Of a stretch of 64,000 nt of DNA, positions 44,958 through 53,713 are shown piece after piece (within the stretch, counting starts at the first letter, position 1; each line of letters starts with the position of its first letter). The position numbers and the translations under genes are program-made. This DNA is from Bacillus_BD oryzisoli (GTDB taxonomy: Bacteria; Bacillota; Bacilli; Bacillales; Cytobacillaceae), in contig NZ_CP137640.1 of the NCBI RefSeq assembly GCF_036670025.1, forward strand, positions 282,001 through 346,000. The letters run 5' to 3'. Under the pieces are notes generated by a model, which saw only the letters and a list, made by a program, of their open reading frames with translations, made no database searches and was not told the origin of the DNA.

Positions 44958-45383
44958 TTGAGATTTTATTATGGGCAGCAGATGCCACTACGCATACTGG
45001 ATGAAGCAGAGTTTTGGAAGCACCAGGAAGAGGAACATACCGTAGTAATCAGAGCGCTGGTACCAAATTTAGAAGAGGAATATGTTGAAGCATTAGAGGA
45101 ATGGGAAAAGGCACTTGGTGAGACGCATAAAAAAGTGCTTCGGTTTATTGAAACGGTTACCCGTTCAGGACTCCAAATTTCTCAGGCTTTGCAGCAGCAA
45201 GTAATGCAACTGGTGTCTTTTTGCTTGCAGCAAAGCTTACAGTTTATCAAGCTATGCCAGCAGATAAAAACCGAGAGCAAAGCTGTGAGTGCAAATCCGA
45301 CTGCAAAGGTAGTCATTGATCACATTATTCGTGAGTCAGAATACTTTGTTGGGATCGCCCAGGCATTATTATATCATCAATAG
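44958..45383 (+). CDS. DUF2935-like helical protein
   Basis: This 141-residue, all-helical protein contains ILDEAEFWKHQEEEHTVVIRALVPNLEEEYVEALEEWEKAL and ends HIIRESEYFVGIAQALLY. The regularly spaced Glu/His pattern (FWKHQEEEH, ESEYF) is that of DUF2935, a ferritin-like/metal-binding helical family in bacilli, sometimes as two repeats; here it is a single one. The TTG start follows GGGGGGAT. The function is not known. Confidence 0.6.
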   Translation: MRFYYGQQMPLRILDEAEFWKHQEEEHTVVIRALVPNLEEEYVEALEEWEKALGETHKKVLRFIETVTRSGLQISQALQQQVMQLVSFCLQQSLQFIKLCQQIKTESKAVSANPTAKVVIDHIIRESEYFVGIAQALLYHQ

Positions 45384-45472
45384 CCATATTCATTCATTTT
45401 TATCATAGAAAAGAGCAGTGCATGACAGACAGACTAACGGGTTCTATTTTAAAGTGCAAAAAGTAAAAAACA

Positions 45473-45511
45473 AAAGCATGGTAATTCGTAAAGGAATGCC
45501 ATGCTTTTTAT
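45473..45511 (+). terminator. rho-independent terminator
   Basis: AAAGCATGG pairs with CCATGCTTT, followed by T's. It lies 90 bases after the DUF2935-like gene. Confidence 0.85.
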
Positions 45512-45820
45512 ATTTCTCTAAACCCTTATAAACCCCCAAAATCAAACGTTAAAATGCTGAAATAATGGGTGAAACTACTGGTGTTTTTAAAAGGAAATAA
45601 GTTATTTCTGTAACTTGAATATACTTACGATATTAGGAGGAATGATGGCATAGGTATGAGAATTCATAGGTGGAGATTTTCCGGCTAATGTATATAGTAG
45701 GGGCTTAAAAAGCAGATATATTCCGGCTAACTGTTCTAAATAAGACAAAATCCAAAGATTTGGATAAAATAAACGGAAAAAACTCCCTCTATTTTTAGGG
45801 ACATATGGGTATTTCCCAAT

Positions 45821-45848
45821 TTAAACGGAATTTTACCGTTTATTTTTC
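45821..45848. terminator. short terminator hairpin
   Basis: AAACGG pairs with CCGTTT and is followed by ATTTTT on the plus strand, with A/T-rich sequence on both sides. It lies just downstream of the minus-strand gene at 45888. Confidence 0.6.
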
Positions 45849-45887
45849 AAGCACAGTGAACCGTTAACAGTCAGAAACTGCTTTTTT

Positions 45888-46289
45888 CTATTTAATATAA
45901 TAACGTACATAATCAAAGTTGGAGGTAGGGACCTTTTTGATTACCTCTCCATTTTCATTCTTATAGATTTCATATTCCCGATAGGTTTCTACCATATACC
46001 CGCCCACTACCGATTTATCTTCAAGAACCTTTTCTAATGTATAATCCTGTGCCGCCACTTCTTCACTTTCAGAAGCGGCTTCCTCATCTGTTGATACAAC
46101 CGGCTCACTCTGTTCAGTGTCAGTATCAGTATCAGTTTCAGCCGCACCCTGGGCCTCGGCTAATAACACTTCATTCGGAATACTAGAGACACGGACATGC
46201 TCCTTGTTTATGAGGGAATAGGGAGATTCTAAGTAGATTAATAGAATGATGGTTATGGCAAGTCCGATCATAGGGATGGATTTTTTCAT
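45888..46289 (-). CDS. membrane-anchored acidic protein of unknown function
   Basis: These 133 residues start with one hydrophobic helix (MIGLAITIILLIYL, residues 6-20), which is a signal anchor without a lipobox. A low-complexity acidic linker with the repeat DTDTDTE follows, then a C-terminal domain with VGGYMVETYREYEIYKNENGEVIKKVPTSNFDYVRYYIK. The C-terminal part is probably outside the cell. I do not recognise the family. It is a single gene transcribed away from the DUF1858 operon. Confidence 0.65.
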   Translation of the reverse strand: MKKSIPMIGLAITIILLIYLESPYSLINKEHVRVSSIPNEVLLAEAQGAAETDTDTDTEQSEPVVSTDEEAASESEEVAAQDYTLEKVLEDKSVVGGYMVETYREYEIYKNENGEVIKKVPTSNFDYVRYYIK

Positions 46290-46418
46290 TTTTATCTACT
46301 CCTTCAAATTGTCTGATTAACAAGTTAGGCTGCAGTTAGCTATTACTTCAAATATATGCAAGTCCTCTTTTTTCATGTCCACACATTGTTAACAATTACG
46401 GATTTTTCCACTGTAGAA

Positions 46419-46434
46419 CGTGATATTCATCACG
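46419..46434. promoter_or_regulatory. CRP/FNR-type site
   Basis: CGTGATATTCATCACG matches the pattern GTGA-N6-TCAC with 6-bp arms. Its centre is about 40 bases before the expected start point given the TATACT at 46455-46460, the distance for class II activation by Fnr. Confidence 0.6.
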
Positions 46435-46454
46435 GTGTATTTTTTTATAAAGAG

Positions 46455-46482
46455 TATACTTTCAGTATGAGAATAGTTCTCA
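46455..46482 (+). promoter_or_regulatory. -10 element and overlapping 7-1-7 palindrome
   Basis: TATACT (46455-46460) is a likely -10. TGAGAATAGTTCTCA (46468-46482) is a 7-1-7 inverted repeat with one mismatch, like boxes of Fur-family repressors, and lies at the predicted transcription start. Confidence 0.5.
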
Positions 46483-46529
46483 TCAATTAATAGACAAAAG
46501 TTAAATTCTCACTAATGGGGTGAGTAGAG

Positions 46530-46763
46530 ATGGATAAAATAATTGACTTTCAGAAAACCGTTTATGAAATATGTACAGAGGATCCCTTTGTTATGGAAAT
46601 CATGAAGGAGCTTGGCTTTGATCAAATCACGAAGCCGGGCATGCTGCAAACAGCAGGACGGGTGATGACGATAGCAAAAGGAGCCCGAATGAGAGGAATT
46701 GAGCTGTCTGACATCGCGCAAACATTTGAAAACCACGGCTATATCGTGAAGCAATCGATATGA
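46530..46763 (+). CDS. DUF1858-domain protein
   Basis: This 77-residue protein reads MDKIIDFQKTVYEICTEDPFVMEIMKELGFDQITKPGMLQTAGRVMTIAKGARMRGIELSDI, the DUF1858 pattern. Genes of this type usually precede a DUF438 gene and are linked with anaerobic or nitrogen-oxide responses. A DUF438 gene is indeed downstream, but a TnpB-type element of about 1.9 kb now separates them. GGGGTGAG precedes the ATG. Confidence 0.85.
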   Translation: MDKIIDFQKTVYEICTEDPFVMEIMKELGFDQITKPGMLQTAGRVMTIAKGARMRGIELSDIAQTFENHGYIVKQSI

Positions 46764-46787
46764 ATAAATACGAACATTATATTCTAG

Positions 46788-46794
46788 GAGGTTG
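46788..46794 (+). promoter_or_regulatory. stranded ribosome-binding site at the edge of the TnpB element
   Basis: AGGAGGTTGAAA at about 46788-46799 is a perfect Shine-Dalgarno with no start codon of a recognisable gene after it. It is the place where the DUF438 gene would be expected to start without the insertion. Confidence 0.45.
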
Positions 46795-46909
46795 AAACTG
46801 CTTCAAAAAAGTTAATAAAACCTATCATATCCTATTAAATTATATAGAAAATTTAATTTCATTTTCCCTTCATTAATCTTGTCATTCCTCTTTGGAACAG
46901 GTAAAATAA

Positions 46910-46921
46910 GAACAAATGTTC
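46910..46921. promoter_or_regulatory. LexA/DinR-like box upstream of the TnpB-type gene
   Basis: GAACAAATGTTC fits the Bacillus SOS consensus GAAC-N4-GTTC. It lies just after a possible -10 (TAAAAT, 46902) and 18 bases before the ATG. Confidence 0.5.
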
Positions 46922-46938
46922 GAAAAGGGGTAAGCGTG

Positions 46939-48526
46939 ATGAAGATCACAAAAATAGCAGTATTAGCAGTAGATAATGAACAGTTAAAGGATTTGGAACG
47001 GTTAAATCGATTAATGGCCGTTTTTTGCTCTGCTATACGATATTCCTTTAATCGTTTAGTGGAGGGGGAAAAAGAGGGAAAGCTCATAAAGAGAGTACAG
47101 GATCTATTTCACCTGAATAAACGATACGCCGAAGACGCTGTGATGCAAGCAAAAGCCGTTATGTCTAGCCAAGAAGAGTTATTGCCCATTCGACTAGAGA
47201 GTGTACAGGCAAAAATTCAAAAAACAGAGCGGAAAATAACGGATTACCAAACAGGGAAAAAAACGCCTAAAAAAGTTACAGCGGAGACCTGTTTGGAAGG
47301 CCTAGATGCTCGTTTAACCAAACTGAAAGAAAAGGAATCCACTCTTTTAAAACATCAACAAGAAGGTAGTACCATCTGTTATTTTTGGGAAAAAGGAAAA
47401 CTTCTATAAACGTTTAAAAGGAAAAATCACCAATCATGAATGGAAGGAATTACGATCCAACACACTTTATTCTCGTGGGGATAAAACGAAAAAGGGGAAT
47501 TTAAATATCCGAATAGTCTTCTGTGATCAAGAGCAAGAATTTTATCTCCATATAGCCAATCCATTACTTGTTGAAAAGGGAAAAAACAGTCCACGGTTGA
47601 GTTTTAAACTACAGATTCCTGACAAATATTTTTCTGACATTCTGGATGTTGTGATGCCTTCAACAACGGGAGTGAATGTCAAAGGAAAACCAATGGAAGA
47701 ATATAAAGTTTATTCCATTGAACTAAAACGGAAAAAAGAAAAGTATTATGTTCATATTACCTATGATTTGGAAACTCCTTGTTCTGAATTACATTGGAGC
47801 GAAAAAATGACTTCAGATACGGTAGCTGGAATTGATTTAAATATTGATCGGGTGGCTGTATCGATTGTAACAAAGCAAGGAAATTGGTTAGAGAGTAGAA
47901 CATTCTATTGTCATGAAATGGAATATGTGAAAAGGAATCGGAGAAGCAATATAGCAGGTGAAATAGCAAAACAAATCATCGACTTTTTAGTTAGTTGGAA
48001 TGTAGGAGGATTTGTTTTAGAAGATCTTACATTTAAACAAGATCATGATACCCATCATCGATTCAATCGTTTGGTACACTCTTTTGCTAAGCAGAAACTG
48101 CAAAAAGCAATTATTTCTAGGGGGTTGAAATTCGGTTTTAAAATAAAGAAAGTCAATCCAGCCTTTTCTTCTGTCATTGGACGATTTAAATACGCAAAAA
48201 TGTATGGCTTATCCGTACATGAGGCAGCTTCTTTTGTGATCGGAAGAAGAGGCTTAGATTTTGAAGAAAAAATTCCAAAGGAATTACTAAAGGAATTGAA
48301 GACGAAGGTGAAACCTTTTTTGATTCAACTTCTTCTTGGGTCAATGGAAGAATCCGAGAAGCACTCAAAAAAGGGGAAACAAAGACGTCAATATATAGGT
48401 ATGATGATTAAAAATATTGAACATTTCAAAGAAAATCACCGTTGGAAACTGTGGAATGTTGTGCATAAAACATTAATGATGAAGAACCAGGAATTACAAC
48501 TGAAGGAGGTGTCATCCTGGTGCTAA
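46939..48526 (+). pseudogene. TnpB-related protein (IS200/IS605 family) with one frameshift
   Basis: The gene reads from ATG 46939 (AAAAGGGG upstream), MKITKIAVLAVDNEQLKDLERLN, up to about 47370. A one-base shift is then needed (continuing PSVIFGKKENFYKRLKG) to 48526, about 529 residues in all. RuvC-like blocks are GIDLNIDRVAVSIV (Asp) and FVLEDLTF (Glu). The third block reads YGLSVHEAASFVIGRRGL, where TnpB usually has Asp-x-N-A-A; a His stands there. The usual C-x2-C zinc finger is absent. It resembles the long TnpB-related accessory proteins of bacilli. No TnpA gene accompanies it. Confidence 0.85.
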
Positions 48527-48712
48527 AATCTCTGCGGTAAACTGACCTCTGGAAGGAATGGTTTATCGCAGCCAAGCTGGCTCTAACAGAGCGCCACAGG
48601 TTGTTTTGAACAATAGGTTCATGACATGGGGCTAAAAAAGTCCCTTCCTGATGGAATGACGTGGGAATCGTCACAGTATGTCCTTTTTTCTTGGTTCGGG
48701 GACGGAATAAAT
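48527..48712 (+). ncRNA. candidate omega (guide) RNA region and right end of the TnpB element
   Basis: About 185 bases after the TnpB-type stop are non-coding, more G+C-rich than the surroundings, and contain several self-complementary stretches (TCTGCGGTAAA/TTTATCGCAG, GGTTGT..ACAATAGG). TnpB proteins use an RNA from this position that ends in the guide at the element border. The limits are inferred only from position. Confidence 0.4.
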
Positions 48713-48749
48713 GTAATTTTTGATAGATTTTAGTAACCAGGATGGAATC

Positions 48750-49994
48750 ATGAGCGAACTAATCAATAATCGTGAAGTAATGGAAAATAAAAGTGAACGT
48801 CAAGCCATGTTGAAGGAAATTATTAAAGAGCTGCATGCCGGGAAAAGCGTTGAAGAAGTAAAAGCAAGGTTTGAAGAAGCTGTCGGTGATGTAACCGTTG
48901 CGGAAATTTCTCAGATGGAGCATGACTTGATGGTGGAGGAAGGAATCCCTGTTGCGGAAGTACAGCGCCTTTGCTCTGTCCACACGGCTATTTTTAAAGG
49001 TTCCATTGAAGAAATTCACCGTTCTGACAAGCCGGAGGATCAGCCAGGGCACCCTGTTCATACATGGAAATTAGAGAATAAAGAAATTGATCTGCTTGTT
49101 AACTTTAAGCTTCAGCTTCATATGGAACGCTTTGAAAAAGAAGATTCCGATGAAAATCGATTTAAGCTGATCGAGGACTTAAACCTGCTATTGGATGTAG
49201 ATAAGCACTATTCCAGAAAGGAAAATCTGCTGTTCCCTTACCTCGAAAAGTATGGAATTGACGGTCCTACGAAGGTCATGTGGGGAGTAGATGATGCCAT
49301 TCGTCTGGCGATTAAAGAAGCAAAGGCATTTTTAGTAGAATACTTTGGAAATAAAGTAGAAGTTATCGGTGTTCTGAAGCATGTAATTAAAGAAGTTTCT
49401 GAAATGATCTTCAAAGAAGAAAATATCCTATTCCCAATGGCGCTTCAAACATTAACAGAGGATGAGTGGGTCAATATTGCTGCTGAAAGTGATGAAATCG
49501 GCTTCTGCTTAACAGCACCGCATGGAGTATGGAAGCCTGAACGCCATCCTTTGGCTGTGGAAGAAGCAAAAGAAGAAGAGGTAAAAGCAGACGGATTTAT
49601 CCGTTTTGAAACAGGAATTGTATCACTGAAACAGCTAGAGACATTGTTGAACCATCTACCAGTTGACCTAACGTTCATTGATGAAAATGATGTGGTTCGT
49701 TATTTCTCTCATGGAAAAGAAAGAATTTTTGCTAGAACAAAGGCTGTTATCGGACGTACTGTGCAAAACTGTCATCCACCGCAAAGTGTCCATGTCGTAG
49801 AAGAGCTTTTACGAGATTTCAAATCCGGTAAAAAGGATGCAGAAGATTTCTGGATTTCATTTAAAGATAAATTTGTCTATATTCGTTACTTTGCAGTAAG
49901 AGACGAGAATGGAACATACATGGGAACGCTGGAATTCACACAAAATGTTGCGCCAATTCGTGCCTTAGAGGGAGAAAAACGTATTTTATCATGA
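48750..49994 (+). CDS. DUF438 domain protein with hemerythrin-like and PAS domains
   Basis: This 414-residue protein has an N-terminal DUF438 domain (LKEIIKELHAGKSVEEVKARFEEAVGDVT, residues 10-75), a hemerythrin-like four-helix part with metal-type His/Glu in DKHYSRKENLLFPYLEKYG and KEENILFPMA, and a C-terminal PAS-type domain (VDLTFIDENDVVRYFSHGKERIFARTKAVIGRTVQNCHPPQSVHVVE). Such proteins may sense O2, NO or redox state. ATG 48750 with AGGATGG is the likely start. Its normal partner is the DUF1858 gene upstream of the inserted element. Confidence 0.88.
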   Translation: MSELINNREVMENKSERQAMLKEIIKELHAGKSVEEVKARFEEAVGDVTVAEISQMEHDLMVEEGIPVAEVQRLCSVHTAIFKGSIEEIHRSDKPEDQPGHPVHTWKLENKEIDLLVNFKLQLHMERFEKEDSDENRFKLIEDLNLLLDVDKHYSRKENLLFPYLEKYGIDGPTKVMWGVDDAIRLAIKEAKAFLVEYFGNKVEVIGVLKHVIKEVSEMIFKEENILFPMALQTLTEDEWVNIAAESDEIGFCLTAPHGVWKPERHPLAVEEAKEEEVKADGFIRFETGIVSLKQLETLLNHLPVDLTFIDENDVVRYFSHGKERIFARTKAVIGRTVQNCHPPQSVHVVEELLRDFKSGKKDAEDFWISFKDKFVYIRYFAVRDENGTYMGTLEFTQNVAPIRALEGEKRILS

Positions 49995-50444
49995 GAAAAA
50001 ATTTGAAATAGACTTGTAACTTATGAGGCAAAAGAAAAACAAACACAAACGCCTATTAAAAGGGTGTAGTCTTCGTTACTCCATATAAAGCTAATCTTAT
50101 TGATGGAAGAGGTACATTGTAAAACGCTCCATGAAAAAAGCCAGTCATTATTCCATTGGACACCCAATAGCTTTCAATACAGTATAGGTCAACTGCAGTT
50201 TTGCAGTTGGCCTTAATCGACTAACGAACTCCTACATCTTCTATTTCATATCAAATTCCTCCTTCAAATCCGTACCTCATTTCTTATACTGAGTGCAGTT
50301 ATTTTACCCTCTTTATATGTGATAACTAATCAGTAACACTGTAGAATTCCCTGTTAATTTGTTATAATATTCATAAAACTTATAATATTATGTTATTTAT
50401 ATGAAAAATTAAACAAATATAGTGAAAGTGGGAGATAGGTCAAT
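49995..50444. other. spacer before the sigma-54 activator gene
   Basis: No gene is seen. GGTCAACTGCA and TGCAGTTGGCC form a stem at 50187-50214, possibly a terminator or protein site without a T-run. The last 100 bases are AT-rich promoter-like DNA. Confidence 0.5.
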
Positions 50445-51818
50445 ATGATTACAGGTCATTTTCTCAATAATCAATTACTAGATATAGTATTTGAAAGTAC
50501 ATATTATGGAACCGTTATTGTTGATAGTGATGAGAAAATTCAATATATGAGCAAAAATTATTGTGAATTTTTAGGGCTCGAACGGGAATTAGTGATTGGT
50601 CATCATGTAACGAATATAATTGAAAACACGAGGATGCATTTAGTCGTACAAACAGGAAAAACGGAAATTGCTGATTTGCAATTTCTTCATGGCAATTATT
50701 TAATCACTAATCGTATGCCAATTATCGAAAATAATAAAATAATCGGTGCAATAGGGATTATACTTTTTCGTGATCTTGCTGATTGGAAGAGTTTGAACAG
50801 CCATATTAACGAGATTCTGACAAAACATAATTTCTTCAAACAAGAATGGGAATTTCCTAAAGGAGTAAGGTATACATTAAACGATTTAATTGGGAAATCA
50901 CCTAAAATACAAGAGTTAAAAGATCGTGTAATAAAAGTTGCGGTGGGTGATATCTCTGTTTTGATTCGGGGAGAAAGCGGCACAGGTAAAGAAGTGATTG
51001 CACATAGTCTTCATCAGTTAAGCGGTCGCAGTGAAAAACCATTTGTAAAGGTGAATTGCGGTTCCATTCCGGAACATTTAATTGAATCCGAACTGTTTGG
51101 GTATGAAGAAGGTGCTTTTACTGGAGCAAAAAAGGGAGGTAAACCGGGTAAGTTTCAACTTGCTGATGGTGGAACCATTTTCTTGGATGAAATTGGTGAT
51201 ATGCCTCTTCATATGCAGGTTAAGTTATTAAGGGTTCTTCAGGAGAAGGAATATGAGCCTGTGGGTTCAATGTATCCTAAAAAAGTAAATGTACGAGTGA
51301 TTGCAGCTACAAACCGTCCTTTAGAAAAAATGATTGAACAAAAACGATTTCGGGAAGATTTATTTTATCGCATCAATGCGATCCAGTTATTTATCCCTGC
51401 GTTACGTGATCGAATGGAGGATCTCCCTTTACTTGTAGACCATTTCCTAAAACGATCTGCGTCCAAAATTGGAAAACGCGTGACTTCTATACACCCCGAG
51501 GTTCTTTTATTAATGCAGCAATATGAGTGGCCGGGAAATATAAGGGAATTAGAGAATGTGATTGATGCAGGCGTTTATCTTACCGCTAACAAAGAAATCC
51601 AAATAGAGGATTTACCTGAGTATTTAAAGAATCATTCGTTCGAAACAGAAGAAAGAAGTTTAAAGGATATTGTAGAGAAAACAGAAAGAAAGGTAATAGA
51701 GGATGCATTAAAGAGATTTAATTTCGATAAAAATAAGGCAGCGGCAGCATTGGGAATCGGGAACTCTACCATATATGAGAAAATAAAAAAATACCAGATT
51801 TTTGGACAAAGTAAATAA
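50445..51818 (+). CDS. sigma-54-dependent activator with PAS domain
   Basis: This 457-residue protein has an N-terminal PAS sensor (residues 10-120: FESTYYGTVIVDSDEKIQYMSKNYCEFLG). The central AAA+ domain has Walker A GESGTGKE (about 176-183), GAFTGA (from about 223) for sigma-54 contact, and Walker B GGTIFLDEIGDM. A C-terminal Fis-type HTH follows (KNKAAAALGIGNSTIYEKIKKY). It lies 225 bases before a perfect -24/-12 promoter and the acyl-CoA carboxylase operon, which it surely activates. The PAS domain may bind an acid or acyl-CoA; B. subtilis BkdR is a relevant relative. Confidence 0.94.
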   Translation: MITGHFLNNQLLDIVFESTYYGTVIVDSDEKIQYMSKNYCEFLGLERELVIGHHVTNIIENTRMHLVVQTGKTEIADLQFLHGNYLITNRMPIIENNKIIGAIGIILFRDLADWKSLNSHINEILTKHNFFKQEWEFPKGVRYTLNDLIGKSPKIQELKDRVIKVAVGDISVLIRGESGTGKEVIAHSLHQLSGRSEKPFVKVNCGSIPEHLIESELFGYEEGAFTGAKKGGKPGKFQLADGGTIFLDEIGDMPLHMQVKLLRVLQEKEYEPVGSMYPKKVNVRVIAATNRPLEKMIEQKRFREDLFYRINAIQLFIPALRDRMEDLPLLVDHFLKRSASKIGKRVTSIHPEVLLLMQQYEWPGNIRELENVIDAGVYLTANKEIQIEDLPEYLKNHSFETEERSLKDIVEKTERKVIEDALKRFNFDKNKAAAALGIGNSTIYEKIKKYQIFGQSK

Positions 51819-51862
51819 ATCCAGACTTTCAGAATTTTTTCCGAAAGTCTGGATTTATTTTT
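51817..51862 (+). terminator. terminator after the activator gene
   Basis: AAATCCAGACTTTC pairs with GAAAGTCTGGATTT, followed by a T-rich tail. It insulates the sigma-54 promoter downstream. Confidence 0.93.
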
Positions 51863-52040
51863 ATTTCAAGGTATTGTTGCCTGTTTCTTTGAAATGCCAA
51901 GCTTTGACTCATATGAAATGGGTCATGCTTCATTACAAATGAACGGACATATTTTCATTGCTTTCCAGAAAGTCAGAAAAAGCAGCAGTAGATTCGATTA
52001 TTAAAATCAAAAAATACTGATTATGCAGACAATTTAATTT

Positions 52041-52056
52041 TTGGCACGAACCTTGC
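52041..52056 (+). promoter_or_regulatory. sigma-54 (SigL) -24/-12 promoter
   Basis: TTGGCAC, five bases, TTGC(T) gives an exact match to TGGCAC-N5-TTGCW. Transcription should start at about 52068, 36 bases before the TTG start of the CoA ligase. The SigL activator gene is immediately upstream. Confidence 0.93.
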
Positions 52057-52103
52057 TTTAGTTAAGGATGAGAACGATAGCAGGAAAAGAGGAGGAAAGT
52101 TCA

Positions 52104-53660
52104 TTGGATATTGGTCTTTTCACAAGAAAGATGGTAAATGATTTTAATACATCAAATCCTGGAAAAATAGCCATACAAGAAGAAACGGGAAAATCGTGGA
52201 CGTATTCAGAGCTCCACCATATATCAAATTCTTATGCGAACAAACTATATGAACTTGGAGTTCGAAAAGGGGACCGTGTTGGAATTTTGCTTCATAACTG
52301 TCTTGAATATTTCGGCCTTTATTTTGCTGCTGCGAAAATCGGAGCCATTGCTGTACGGCTTAACTTTCGGCTCTCAAGTGCTGAGCTTGAATATGCATTA
52401 AACGATTCACAGACAAAAATCTTATGCTTTCATTCAAGTTTAGATCAACAGCTGGAACAAGTTCTTCATCAAGTTTCGGTTGAGAATTACATTTGCCTTG
52501 AAAATGACCAAGGTACAATCCCAAGTTGGTCTAAGCCGTGGAGTCTATTAGAAAGCGGTTCAGCAGATGAGGTAAAAGTCAATCACATTAAACTAAGTGA
52601 TCCGGTTATGCTGATGTATACATCTGGGACAACTGGCAGACCTAAAGGTGCGATTTGGACCCATGATACAACGTATTGGTTTTCTGCGATACAAGCATTG
52701 AAATGGAAATTTACTGGGCAGGAAATTGGGATGACTACTGGACCACTATATCATGTTGGAGCGATGGAAGATATTGCACTTCCGATTCTGATGATGGGCG
52801 GTACGGTTATCATTACAAAAAGCCAAGGTTTCGAGGTTAGAAGGATCCTATCAGTCTTTGAACATGAAAATGTCACTCATTGCTTTTTATTTCCATTTAT
52901 GATTTATGAGATGCTAAATCTGCCTGAGCTGGATAATTATCATCTAAAGGCGTTAAAAACGATTTATACCGGTGGTGACCCGTTAATGCCATGGGCACTT
53001 GAACGGTTAAAAATGAAGTTTCCGCATCTTGGAGTTGTTCAAGTGTACGGTTTAACTGAAGGGCAGCCAATTGCAGCTGCGCTCGATCCAGAAGATGCTT
53101 TTACGAAGGGTCATACCGTTGGAAAACCATTGCCACTTACAGAAATAAATATTATTGATGATCATGGAATGCCTCTTGCTGTTGGAGAAATTGGTGAAAT
53201 TGCTATAAAAAGTCCAGCTGTTTCAGAGGGTTATTGGAGGAAGCCGGATGCAACAATGGAAACATTTGTGAATGGATGGTGTAAAACTGGAGATTTAGGA
53301 AGATTTGATGAAGATGGGTACCTATCGATCGCAGGCCGAAAAAAGGACATGATTCGAAGCGGTGGTGAAAATATTTACGCCGCAGAAATTGAAGATGTCT
53401 TATACCGCCATCAGGATGTGAAGGAAGTTTCTATTATTGGTATTCCCGATCCAAAATACATTGAAGCTGTATGTGCTGTCATTGTTAAAAAGGAAGGATC
53501 CAACCTTACGGAAGATGATGTAATTGAATTCTGTAAAAAACACCTTGCAAGTTATAAGAAACCTAGAGAGGTCAGATTTGTTGAAAAAATCCCTCGCACT
53601 CCATCAGGAAAGGTTCAAAAGTATATTTTACGAAATCAGTATAGCAATGCCCTTAATTAA
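52104..53660 (+). CDS. yngI: acyl-CoA synthetase (AMP-forming), YngI-like
   Basis: This 518-residue adenylate-forming enzyme has the P-loop-like MLMYTSGTTGRPKGA, then VYGLTEGQP, and the C-terminal hinge GYLSIAGRKKDMIRSGGENIYAAEIE with PRTPSGKVQKY. It activates a free acid to its CoA ester. TTG 52104 is the start, with GAGGAGG 8 bases upstream; the ATG at 52068 would coincide with the sigma-54 transcription start. It is first in the operon, so the substrate probably enters as an acid. Confidence 0.88.
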   Translation: MDIGLFTRKMVNDFNTSNPGKIAIQEETGKSWTYSELHHISNSYANKLYELGVRKGDRVGILLHNCLEYFGLYFAAAKIGAIAVRLNFRLSSAELEYALNDSQTKILCFHSSLDQQLEQVLHQVSVENYICLENDQGTIPSWSKPWSLLESGSADEVKVNHIKLSDPVMLMYTSGTTGRPKGAIWTHDTTYWFSAIQALKWKFTGQEIGMTTGPLYHVGAMEDIALPILMMGGTVIITKSQGFEVRRILSVFEHENVTHCFLFPFMIYEMLNLPELDNYHLKALKTIYTGGDPLMPWALERLKMKFPHLGVVQVYGLTEGQPIAAALDPEDAFTKGHTVGKPLPLTEINIIDDHGMPLAVGEIGEIAIKSPAVSEGYWRKPDATMETFVNGWCKTGDLGRFDEDGYLSIAGRKKDMIRSGGENIYAAEIEDVLYRHQDVKEVSIIGIPDPKYIEAVCAVIVKKEGSNLTEDDVIEFCKKHLASYKKPREVRFVEKIPRTPSGKVQKYILRNQYSNALN

Positions 53661-53713
53661 AATTTAACGGTAGAAATCCATGTCTAATTCTATAGAAGTT
53701 TAGGAGGAATCCG

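Larger units (their letters stand above)
45384..45887. other. spacer with terminators and a short direct repeat
   Basis: It holds terminators at 45473 and 45821, and the motif TTCCGGCTAA twice (45679-45688 and 45721-45730), 42 bases apart. No gene is seen. Confidence 0.5.
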
